Source of the DNA: Anaerolineales bacterium
GTDB taxonomy: Bacteria; Chloroflexota; Anaerolineae; 4572-78; J111
Length of the DNA: 43,422 bases
NCBI GenBank assembly: GCA_012032575.1
Contig: JAAUSP010000004.1
Span: 1-43,422, forward strand
Direction of reading: 5' to 3'
Shown here: positions 17,429-23,668 of the stretch, one piece after another
Layout: the number at the start of each line of letters is the position of its first letter
Numbering within the stretch: position 1 is the first letter of the stretch
The notes under the pieces: generated by a model
Told to the model about the DNA's origin: nothing
Database searches by the model: none
The model's input: the letters and a program-made list of their open reading frames with translations, nothing else
Program-made: the position numbers and the translations under genes

Positions 17429-17517
17429 GGTACTACTCAGCGGTAGCAATATCAAAGGCTAAGGCTGCGGCTAAGATTGATCTTGCCCACTTAGCCTTGA
17501 GCGGGTGAGCAGTTACC
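17429..17517. mobile_element. Degenerate MITE-like element beside the kinase start
   Basis: The ends, GGTACTACTCAGC (17429-17441) and GGTGAGCAGTTACC (17504-17517), are imperfect inverted repeats and match the terminal GTAACTACTCA of the element at 15592-15705. Internally, AAGGCTAAG and CTTAGCCTT (17490-17498) are mirrored. No target duplication is left. It occupies the region where the kinase's promoter and ribosome site should be. Confidence 0.5.
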
Positions 17518-17569
17518 CCAAAATAAATAATGCCTCGTTTCATTCGCCATTCGAAGCTTCGCCATTCTG

Positions 17570-18040
17570 TTAGCCGCTGGTGAGGTTGGTGATGATATAA
17601 AATGCCAGCCCGCCACCCACAGCCATCACCACCACCGACAGAGCCAGCCCTACCGCTACCAGAATCATCGTCGGTGTTTGACCTTCTTCGGCTGATTCCG
17701 CTTCGAGGGGCGGACTGACCATGGTTGGCTCGTCCTCTTCCTCAGCGGCCATTTCCTCGCGTGACGTTGGTGTTTGCTGAAGACCAAAAGCCTTCCGCAA
17801 CTGGTCTTCTTCAGGCTCCAGACTGCGCAAGCCTTCGCGGGCCACCCGATTTTGTTTGTTGATTTTAAGGACGTTTTCGTAGCAGATGCGCTTGTCTTCG
17901 GTGTCGGTCAAAACATCGGCCAGGCCCAGCCATGCCTCTTCCGAGCGAGGATTCTCTTGCAGAATCGCTTCAAAAATAAGACGAGCCTGCTGAAAATTTC
18001 CCTGGTTTATGGCATTTCTGCCGTCATCAAGCGTTGGCAT
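17570..18040 (-). CDS. TPR-like protein with C-terminal membrane anchor
   Basis: A 156-residue protein. The first 75 residues form about two tetratricopeptide repeats (GNFQQARLIFEAILQENPRS, then EEAWLGLADVLTD). An acidic linker follows (residues 85-125, many Glu). The last 30 residues are a single transmembrane segment (LVAVGLALSVVVMAVGGGLAFYI) with a very short tail. This is the layout of a tail-anchored scaffold with its TPR domain in the cytoplasm. The function is unknown. It is separated from the kinase by the MITE-like element and from the helicase by small hairpins. Confidence 0.75.
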   Translation of the reverse strand: MPTLDDGRNAINQGNFQQARLIFEAILQENPRSEEAWLGLADVLTDTEDKRICYENVLKINKQNRVAREGLRSLEPEEDQLRKAFGLQQTPTSREEMAAEEEDEPTMVSPPLEAESAEEGQTPTMILVAVGLALSVVVMAVGGGLAFYIITNLTSG

Positions 18041-18141
18041 AAGCGTGTACCCTCTTCTAAATTACATAATCTTCATAATTTTATCACGCCTGACTTTTTT
18101 TGTACAGTCAATCACCAGGATTGGCGAGTATTTCTACTTTA

Positions 18142-18186
18142 GACGCGGAGCGTCCTATCTTTAGCTCCAACGCAGAGCATTGGAGC
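18142..18186. repeat. Pair of small adjacent hairpins
   Basis: GACGC-gga-GCGTC (18142-18154) is followed by GCTCCAA-N9-TTGGAGC (18164-18186). They lie between the stop of the helicase gene and the start of the TPR-anchor gene on the minus strand. They may act as a weak terminator, or be a repetitive extragenic element. Confidence 0.45.
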
Positions 18187-18206
18187 CAGTTTTTGGGAAC
18201 TCGTGT

Positions 18207-19442
18207 TTAGCGCCGCCCCCCCGACATCGAGCGCCAGCGGTCGGCCAGGCTGAGCGTCTGGGTGGCCTCGCGCATGAGGGCTTTGGCCGAGGGCTTAGCC
18301 CAGGAAGGCGTGGGAACATTGTAATCGAAGTCGGGCAGCATTTTGCGCTCGATTTTGTAACCCAGCGTGTGCTCGATGCGATGGATTAGGGCTTCGTCGT
18401 CCGGTGTCACCAGGGTGATGGCATCCCCGTCGGCTTCAGCGCGAGCGGTTCGGCCAATCCGATGGACGTAATCATCGGGGTGCTCCGGCACGTCGTAATT
18501 GATGACATGTGAAATGCCTTCCACATCCAGACCGCGTGCGGCGATATTGGTCGCAATCAAAACCTGGTGCCGGCCTGACCGGAAGCCTTCCAGCGCGGCA
18601 ATCCGTTCCCGCTGCCGGAAATCGCCGTGAATGCAAGCGACGGCGATTTTGGCCTGGCGCAGTTGCCGGGTCACAATATCGGCTTCCTGGCGGGTGTCGG
18701 TAAACACCAGCATACTGTTGACTTCCATGTGCTGCAATATGGCCATCAATAGCTCGGTTTTGAGGTGTTTGGGCACGGGATAAAGCGCCTGGCGGATCGC
18801 TTCCGGCGGGCGAGCGATGGCAATTTGGATTTTTATGGGGTCGTGTTGAAACTGGTGGGTCAGCGCCAAAACGGAGGCGGGCATGGTGGCCGAAAAGAGC
18901 ATCGTTTGGCGCTGCTGGGGGATACTGCTGATAATCTGGCGGATATCCGGCAGAAAGCCCATATCCAGCATGCGGTCGGCCTCGTCGAGAACCAGAATCT
19001 CGACATCTCTGTAGTTAATATTTCTGCGCTGCATGTGATCGAGCAGCCGGCCGGGCGTGGCGATGACTACATCCGCGCCCCGGCGGAGCTTGTCGGTCTG
19101 CTCGCCTAACCTGGCCCCACCGTAAATCGGCACTACCCGCAGCGAGGTCCGCGCTGTAAGTTTCCGGGCCTGCTCTGTAACCTGGATGACCAGTTCGCGG
19201 GTGGGCACTAAAACGACCAGGCGCGGATTTTTGGTTTTGCTTGGATTTTGTTGTAATCGTTCCAGGGAGGGTAGTAAGAAGGCAATGGTTTTGCCGGTGC
19301 CTGTCTGGGCGCAGCCGATCAGGTCGCGGCCCTCCAGGGCGGGGGGAATAGCCTCAGCTTGGATGGGGGTCATTTCTTCAAACCCCAAAGTAGCAATCGC
19401 TTTTTGCAGAGGTTCACTTAAATTCAGTTGGGTAAATTGCAT
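18207..19442 (-). CDS. DEAD-box RNA helicase (RhlE-like)
   Basis: A 411-residue two-RecA-domain helicase. The Q motif GFEEMTPIQ is followed by motif I AQTGTGKT, PTRELVIQ, motif II DEAD, motif III SAT, then DIVTRQLRQ, ATNIAARGLDVEGI and motif VI HRIGRTARA. The C-terminal extension is short, as in RhlE-type enzymes rather than DeaD/CsdA with its long tail. It unwinds RNA duplexes, typically in ribosome assembly or cold adaptation. Its leader contains a terminator-like hairpin about 40 nt ahead of the start codon, so expression may be controlled by attenuation. AAGGAA precedes the ATG. Confidence 0.92.
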   Translation of the reverse strand: MQFTQLNLSEPLQKAIATLGFEEMTPIQAEAIPPALEGRDLIGCAQTGTGKTIAFLLPSLERLQQNPSKTKNPRLVVLVPTRELVIQVTEQARKLTARTSLRVVPIYGGARLGEQTDKLRRGADVVIATPGRLLDHMQRRNINYRDVEILVLDEADRMLDMGFLPDIRQIISSIPQQRQTMLFSATMPASVLALTHQFQHDPIKIQIAIARPPEAIRQALYPVPKHLKTELLMAILQHMEVNSMLVFTDTRQEADIVTRQLRQAKIAVACIHGDFRQRERIAALEGFRSGRHQVLIATNIAARGLDVEGISHVINYDVPEHPDDYVHRIGRTARAEADGDAITLVTPDDEALIHRIEHTLGYKIERKMLPDFDYNVPTPSWAKPSAKALMREATQTLSLADRWRSMSGGRR

Positions 19443-19903
19443 GAAGTTCCTTGTAAATGTGATAGTAATGGTACTTATAAAAAACCGCCCCGAAACAACC
19501 TATCGGAGCGGCCGATCAGCTTACATAAGAAGTTATACCCCGTATCGTGATTTGTGTCAAGATAGGCAGAAAGTGATGCTGGATTGACTCGGTCTTGTGT
19601 TCGGTCGGGTCGGCCAACCCGGTTTCTCGGCTGGTTTCGCCGTTGTTGTGAATGAATAAATATTGCCAAAATATTAATGTCGTGTTAGATTGAATTCACT
19701 TTTGCCACATTCCTCAGACCCTCCACTCCGTAATACAAATTGTAAGGAAAAAGAGCTAAACTGGCTTAGGGTGCGATAAGCTTTTGTTAAGGCTTGTCTT
19801 GCCCAGAAAAGCAAACCGAAAATTCAAGGTACATCTTGAATGAGGGGCTCAACACGCATTTGCGTGTGGCAAATATTTATCCGCAATATATTAAGGAGAA
19901 AAA
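19443..19903. other. 461-bp intergenic region between divergent genes
   Basis: No gene seen. It holds the leader of the helicase gene on the minus strand, including the hairpin with T6 at 19479-19511, and the unknown promoter of the small gene starting at 19904 on the plus strand. The centre is AT-rich without a clear repeat. Confidence 0.6.
19479..19511 (-). terminator. Intrinsic-terminator-like hairpin in the helicase leader
   Basis: On the minus strand, CCGCTCCGA pairs with TCGGGGCGG (plus positions 19503-19511 and 19485-19493, one G-U pair) around a 9-nt loop, and T6 follows directly (19479-19484). It ends about 37 nt before the helicase ATG, so any transcript from the upstream gap must pass it. 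Confidence 0.7.
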
Positions 19904-20137
19904 ATGAATCTAAGCGCAGCCGATATTAGCAACATGACCGATCAATTGGTAAAAGCGGTGGCCCAGAAGGCAGGTCTAACGGAAGACCAATCCAGAAAAG
20001 CCATTGTAGCCGCTTTTGAGGTGCTCAAGGAACAATTGCCGGCCTCGGTTGCCAGTGACGTAGACACTTTTGTAACGGGCGGCGGCGATGTGGATGGAGC
20101 GCTGCAATGGTTTTTGAACCTGGTCGGTAAAAAATAG
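19904..20137 (+). CDS. Small all-helical protein, DUF2267-like
   Basis: A 77-residue acidic helical protein. The pattern (QLVKAVAQKAGLTEDQSRKAIVAAFEVLKEQLPASVASDV) is like the repeated unit of DUF2267 proteins, whose role is unknown; the match is a judgement. AAGGAG stands 7 bases before the ATG. A good hairpin (20182-20218) ends the transcript before mscL, so it appears to be a single-gene unit. Confidence 0.55.
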   Translation: MNLSAADISNMTDQLVKAVAQKAGLTEDQSRKAIVAAFEVLKEQLPASVASDVDTFVTGGGDVDGALQWFLNLVGKK

Positions 20138-20181
20138 AAAAAGTCAATCTTATGGTAGTGTTGCCATAGGTCGGTTCAATG

Positions 20182-20220
20182 ATGAGCACAAGGGTAGTCT
20201 GGCAAAACTTGTGCTCATTT
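20182..20220 (+). terminator. Terminator of the small helical gene
   Basis: ATGAGCACAAG (20182-20192) pairs perfectly with CTTGTGCTCAT (20208-20218) around a 15-nt loop, followed by a short T stretch. Confidence 0.7.
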
Positions 20221-20280
20221 CGTTAAAATTTAATTAGCTATTGCTCAAGACTTAGTTTTAATGGGATATAGGAGAAAGGG

Positions 20281-20670
20281 ATGTTAAAAGAGTTCCGCGA
20301 GTTTATCAGCCGGGGCAATGTGATTGATCTGGCCGTAGCGGTGATTATTGGTGCGGCTTTCACGGCCATTGTCACCTCGTTGGTCAATGATATTGTCACC
20401 CCCCTGCTCGGTATAGTTTTGGGCGGGGTCAACTTTTCCGGTCTCTCCATCACAATCGGTCAGGCTTCGATTAATTATGGTAACTTTATCCAGGCCATTA
20501 TCAACTTTCTGATTGTAGCCTGGGTCATTTTTCTGATGGTGCGTAGTCTCAATCAATTACAGCACCGGTTCAACCGGGCCAAAGAAGAAGCGCCGCCCCC
20601 ACCCCCCGAACCTTCAGCAGAAGAGAAACTCCTGACCGAAATCCGCGACCTGTTGCGGGCGGGCCGGTAG
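20281..20670 (+). CDS. mscL: Large-conductance mechanosensitive channel MscL
   Basis: A 129-residue protein of the usual MscL length. The N-terminal FREFISRGNVIDLAVAVIIGAAF leads into TM1, and NDIVTPLLG follows it. TM2 is FIQAIINFLIVAWVIFLMVRSLN. The C-terminal helix (EKLLTEIRDLL) comes after a Pro-rich linker of seven prolines. The protein forms a pentameric pore that opens under membrane tension and releases solutes during hypo-osmotic shock. GAGAAAGG precedes the ATG. Confidence 0.96.
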   Translation: MLKEFREFISRGNVIDLAVAVIIGAAFTAIVTSLVNDIVTPLLGIVLGGVNFSGLSITIGQASINYGNFIQAIINFLIVAWVIFLMVRSLNQLQHRFNRAKEEAPPPPPEPSAEEKLLTEIRDLLRAGR

Positions 20671-20703
20671 TTTTATTGCAAACCTATATCAAAATTGAAA
20701 AGT

Positions 20704-20725
20704 AACCCTACAGCGTTGTAGGGTT
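20704..20725 (+). terminator. Hairpin after mscL
   Basis: AACCCTAC (20704-20711) / GTAGGGTT (20718-20725) with a 6-nt loop, 34 bp after the mscL stop. The T tract is poor, so termination strength is uncertain. Confidence 0.6.
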
Positions 20726-20764
20726 GCATCTATAACATGCCATCGGCGCGAAGAGTGAAAATCT

Positions 20765-20835
20765 GGGGAACTTGTGGGGACTCAAGGGAACTCCCCCCAC
20801 CAGTTCCGCCAAGTTCCCACGAGTTCCCGTCAGTT
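20765..20835. repeat. Mirrored array of decamer units (10-bp period)
   Basis: Three plus-strand units of the type GGGAACTnnn at 10-bp steps are followed by four units of the complementary type (CnAGTTCCC-like) also at 10-bp steps. The whole can fold into a hairpin with arms of about 27 nt (20765-20792 and 20802-20828). It ends seven bases before the ribosome site of the next gene. Confidence 0.7.
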
Positions 20836-20854
20836 ATTTTCGAGGAGAGGAAAA

Positions 20855-21556
20855 ATGAATTATCTTTTCTGGATTCTGGTAGGGATCATCATCGGTTGGG
20901 TGATTGAATGGGTGATTGATTGGCTGTTCTGGCGCAAACCCGTTGGAGTTTCGCCGGAAAAATTGGCGGCCGCCGAGGCGGAGAACCGCCGCCTGCAAGC
21001 CCAGTTGGCCGAAAGCCAGCAGCGCCTGGCCCAACTTGAGGCCGAAAACAGCCAGCGGCCAAGTTTGGGCGAACGCAGTATGCCCTCTCGCTCGGCGCAC
21101 ATGCCCGACCTGGATGCGACCATAACCCAAATGAAGCCCGTCAAAAAGGACCGGCTGGAAGAGATCGAAGGGATTGGGCCGGTGTATGCCAAACGACTCA
21201 ACGACGCCGGGATATTCTCCTTTGCCCAGTTGGCCGAACAGAGCGCGGATCGGGTGCGCGAAATTATCAACCCGGAGGAGTGGCAAAAAATCGAGCCGGA
21301 GAGCTGGATTGCCCAGGCCGTCATTCTGGCCAACCCCGATCATCTGGAGGACATTAACGGCATCGGCGATGAATACGCTCAACGGCTCAACCAGGCCGGC
21401 ATCTACACCTTTGCCCAACTGGTTGAGGCCGGACCGGAGCAACTGCGCCAGATTATTGATCCGGAACATTGGCAAAAAATTGAGCCGGAGAAATGGATTG
21501 CCGAAGCCCGACAATTTGCAGCTCAAAAGAGCGACCGGGCCACAACGGGAGCATAG
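20855..21556 (+). CDS. Membrane-anchored coiled-coil protein with two helix-hairpin-helix repeats
   Basis: A 233-residue protein. A transmembrane segment lies at about residues 3-25 (YLFWILVGIIIGWVIEWVID), a coiled coil at 38-70 (Ala/Glu/Leu/Gln heptads), and two related units of about 65 residues follow. Each unit has a DUF4332-like helix-hairpin-helix motif (LEEIEGIGPVYAKRLNDAGI and LEDINGIGDEYAQRLNQAGI) and ends WQKIEPExWIA. Such motifs bind DNA non-specifically or mediate protein contacts. Its job at the membrane is unknown. I chose ATG 20855 because GAGGAGAGG precedes it and the upstream in-frame part is made of the decamer repeats. It abuts the next gene by 3 bp. Confidence 0.8.
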   Translation: MNYLFWILVGIIIGWVIEWVIDWLFWRKPVGVSPEKLAAAEAENRRLQAQLAESQQRLAQLEAENSQRPSLGERSMPSRSAHMPDLDATITQMKPVKKDRLEEIEGIGPVYAKRLNDAGIFSFAQLAEQSADRVREIINPEEWQKIEPESWIAQAVILANPDHLEDINGIGDEYAQRLNQAGIYTFAQLVEAGPEQLRQIIDPEHWQKIEPEKWIAEARQFAAQKSDRATTGA

Positions 21557-21559
21557 CTC

Positions 21560-22771
21560 ATGACGCAGTATCGAACGGAAGAACAGGTAAAGAAGTTTGA
21601 CATCTTCAAAATTGTCACCTTCGGTATTTTGGTGATCTTGCTCTTATTTGCTTTCAGGTTTTTTGGGCCTGTCCAAAACCCACCTGCCATAGCTCAGGCC
21701 ACCACCGAGCCAACCACAGCGGTCCCCGCCACCGCCGAACCCACCGAGGCCACCGAGGCCGAGGCGGCCCCCGCTCCAACGTCGCCGACGCTTGACTCAC
21801 CCGGTGAAGTGACAGCGGGAGAAGTGACACTGACCGGCACAGGCGAGCCAGGGTCAGAAGTGGAAATCGTGGTGGACGGCAAAGTGGTCGGTCAGGCTAC
21901 CGTTGACAGCGACGGCAAATGGAGCTTTGCGACCGATTTGCCCGATGCCGGTGAGTATGAGATCAGCGTGCAGAGTGTGGATGCCGACGGCAAGGTGCTG
22001 GCCGCGTCCGAAGCGGTTGCCCTGACAGTGGCGGAAGCGCTGGAAGCCCCGGCACTTGACTCGCTCGATGAAGTGACAGCCGGTGAAGTCACGCTGACCG
22101 GCACAGGCGAGCCAGGGTCAGAAGTGGAAATCGTGGTAGACGGCAAAGTGGTCGGTCAGGCCACGGTTGACAGCGACGGCAAGTGGAGCTTTGCGACCGA
22201 TTTGCCCGATGCCGGTGAGTATGAGATCAGCGTGCAGAGCGTGGATGCCGACGGCAAGGTGCTGGCCGAATCGAATGCGGTCGCCCTGACAGTAGCGGAA
22301 GCGCTGGAAGCCCCGGCGCTTGACTCGCTCAATGAAGTGACAGCCGGTGAAGTAACGCTGACCGGCACAGGCGAGCCAGGGTCAGAAGTGGAAATCGTGG
22401 TGGACGGCAAAGTGGTCGGCAAGACTACGGTTGGCAGAAACGGTCAATGGAGCTTTGCTGCTGATCTGTCTGAAGCCGGTGATTACAAAATCAGTGTCCA
22501 GGGTGTGGGTGAGGCTGGCAGCGTTGGGGCTGCTTCCGCAGAAATGAGTATTGCGGTCGCGCCTGAGGATGACGGTCAAGCCTACATCGTTCAGGCCGAC
22601 GACTGGTTGACCAAACTGGCCCTGAAATTTTACAGCGACCTGACCAAATATCCGGCCATCGTCGAAGCGACCAATGCCAAAGCTCAGGGGGACAGCACCT
22701 TTGATGTCATCACTAACCCCGACTTGATTGAAATTGGTCAGAAATTGTGGATTCCGGCGGAAGCGCCGTGA
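21560..22771 (+). CDS. Surface protein with three identical-type Ig-like repeats and a LysM-like domain
   Basis: A 403-residue protein. A transmembrane anchor lies at about residues 17-35 with the N terminus inside, then a Thr/Pro/Ala/Glu linker. Three tandem 88-residue Ig-like units follow, each with SEVEIVVDGKVVG and DGKWSFATDL. The C-terminal 65 residues resemble LysM (YIVQADDWLTKLALKFYSD … IGQKLWIP), which binds peptidoglycan. The repeats are nearly identical in DNA (264-bp period), so they arose recently and may vary in number. It follows the helix-hairpin-helix membrane protein by 3 bp and is probably translated with it. Confidence 0.85.
   Translation: MTQYRTEEQVKKFDIFKIVTFGILVILLLFAFRFFGPVQNPPAIAQATTEPTTAVPATAEPTEATEAEAAPAPTSPTLDSPGEVTAGEVTLTGTGEPGSEVEIVVDGKVVGQATVDSDGKWSFATDLPDAGEYEISVQSVDADGKVLAASEAVALTVAEALEAPALDSLDEVTAGEVTLTGTGEPGSEVEIVVDGKVVGQATVDSDGKWSFATDLPDAGEYEISVQSVDADGKVLAESNAVALTVAEALEAPALDSLNEVTAGEVTLTGTGEPGSEVEIVVDGKVVGKTTVGRNGQWSFAADLSEAGDYKISVQGVGEAGSVGAASAEMSIAVAPEDDGQAYIVQADDWLTKLALKFYSDLTKYPAIVEATNAKAQGDSTFDVITNPDLIEIGQKLWIPAEAP
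21831..22420 (+). repeat. 264-bp in-frame tandem DNA repeat
   Basis: The sequence around TGACCGGCACAGGCGAGCC recurs at 21831, 22095 and 22359, giving an exact 264-bp (88-codon) period. Copies 1 and 2 are the most alike; copy 3 diverges in its second half. Recombination between copies could change repeat number without shifting the frame. Confidence 0.9.
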
Positions 22772-22810
22772 GGGATGAGAATTAAATAAACCCAATTCGT
22801 CGGGAGGGCA

Positions 22811-22859
22811 GAGATTGGAGATTAGAGATTCACGTCAATAATCTCCAATCTCCAATCTC
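22811..22859. repeat. Mirrored heptamer repeat between convergent genes
   Basis: GGAGATT-type heptamers run about three times on each arm (22811-22830 and 22840-22859), mirrored around a 9-nt loop, with two mismatches in 20 bp. It lies between the stops of the Ig-LysM gene and the lipase gene and may act as a bidirectional terminator, although no T tract is present. Confidence 0.75.
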
Positions 22860-22887
22860 CCCAATGAAAGTATTGCCTTGAGAAATC

Positions 22888-23577
22888 TCACACTTCGAGG
22901 CACTTCACGTAATTCTGCGGCAGATGGCACATGCCCACATCGGCGCTGACCTGGCTGGCTTGCAGGTCGCCCAGATGGTGCAGTTCACCCACATGCTCAT
23001 AATTGACCACCAGGGGGATATTGGGGGGCAGGCTGGGTACAATATCCACGCTGTTAACAATGCGGTACGTTTGGGGGACGAGTTTATTATAAAAAGCGAC
23101 AAACTCGGCGTTGCCTACCTTGGGCGAACCAAAGGTAAAAGCGCTGACCTGTTTATCGGGTAAATTGTACTTGATATCTACCGCGCACAAGGTCGCCAGC
23201 GCGGCCCCCAGACTATGCCCGGTGCAGATGATTTGTTTGTAATCCGACTCCTTGGCCGCTTTGAACATGGCCTCGCGCACCGAGTTATAAGCTTCGATAA
23301 AGCCGTAATGCACTTTGATAGCCGAGTTGCCCTTTTCGCCATAGGCAAAATCGGCGGGTAAAAATTTTAGGTCATTGATCCAGTCGGCAATGCCGGTTTC
23401 TTCGGAGCCACGAAAGGCTAAAATGAAGGTATTGCCAAAGGCGACCCCAAAAATACCCTGGGTGTGAGTCCCTGCATTTTCAAAGCGTCCGTGCAGCTTA
23501 AACTCTTTCATGTCAAAGCCTTTGCCATAAGCGGCATGGGCAATCCGGGCACACAGCATCGCGGTTTTCTTGTCCAT
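22888..23577 (-). CDS. Class 3 (alpha/beta-hydrolase) lipase
   Basis: A 229-residue protein of the lipase class 3 family. The nucleophile elbow is TGHSLGAA (Ser122), the catalytic Asp is most likely Asp178 in NSVDIVPSLPP, and His is probably the one in MCHLPQNY near the C terminus. The oxyanion region contains AFRGSEE. Such enzymes hydrolyse acylglycerols or related esters. No signal peptide is visible, so it may act in the cytoplasm. The ATG at 23577 has GGGG upstream. It is divergent from the P-type ATPase gene, 91 bp away. Confidence 0.88.
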   Translation of the reverse strand: MDKKTAMLCARIAHAAYGKGFDMKEFKLHGRFENAGTHTQGIFGVAFGNTFILAFRGSEETGIADWINDLKFLPADFAYGEKGNSAIKVHYGFIEAYNSVREAMFKAAKESDYKQIICTGHSLGAALATLCAVDIKYNLPDKQVSAFTFGSPKVGNAEFVAFYNKLVPQTYRIVNSVDIVPSLPPNIPLVVNYEHVGELHHLGDLQASQVSADVGMCHLPQNYVKCLEV

Positions 23578-23668
23578 TTTAATCCCCTTGTTTCGCTTGA
23601 TAGGTAAAATTAATTACAATCAGAGGTAGTCAAGCCGGATTTTATTTATTTTTGGAATTTTTTCAAAC

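Noticed and set aside
21831..22420. Possible CRISPR array
   Set aside because: The repeat is a 264-bp in-frame protein repeat with no short spacers and no cas genes.
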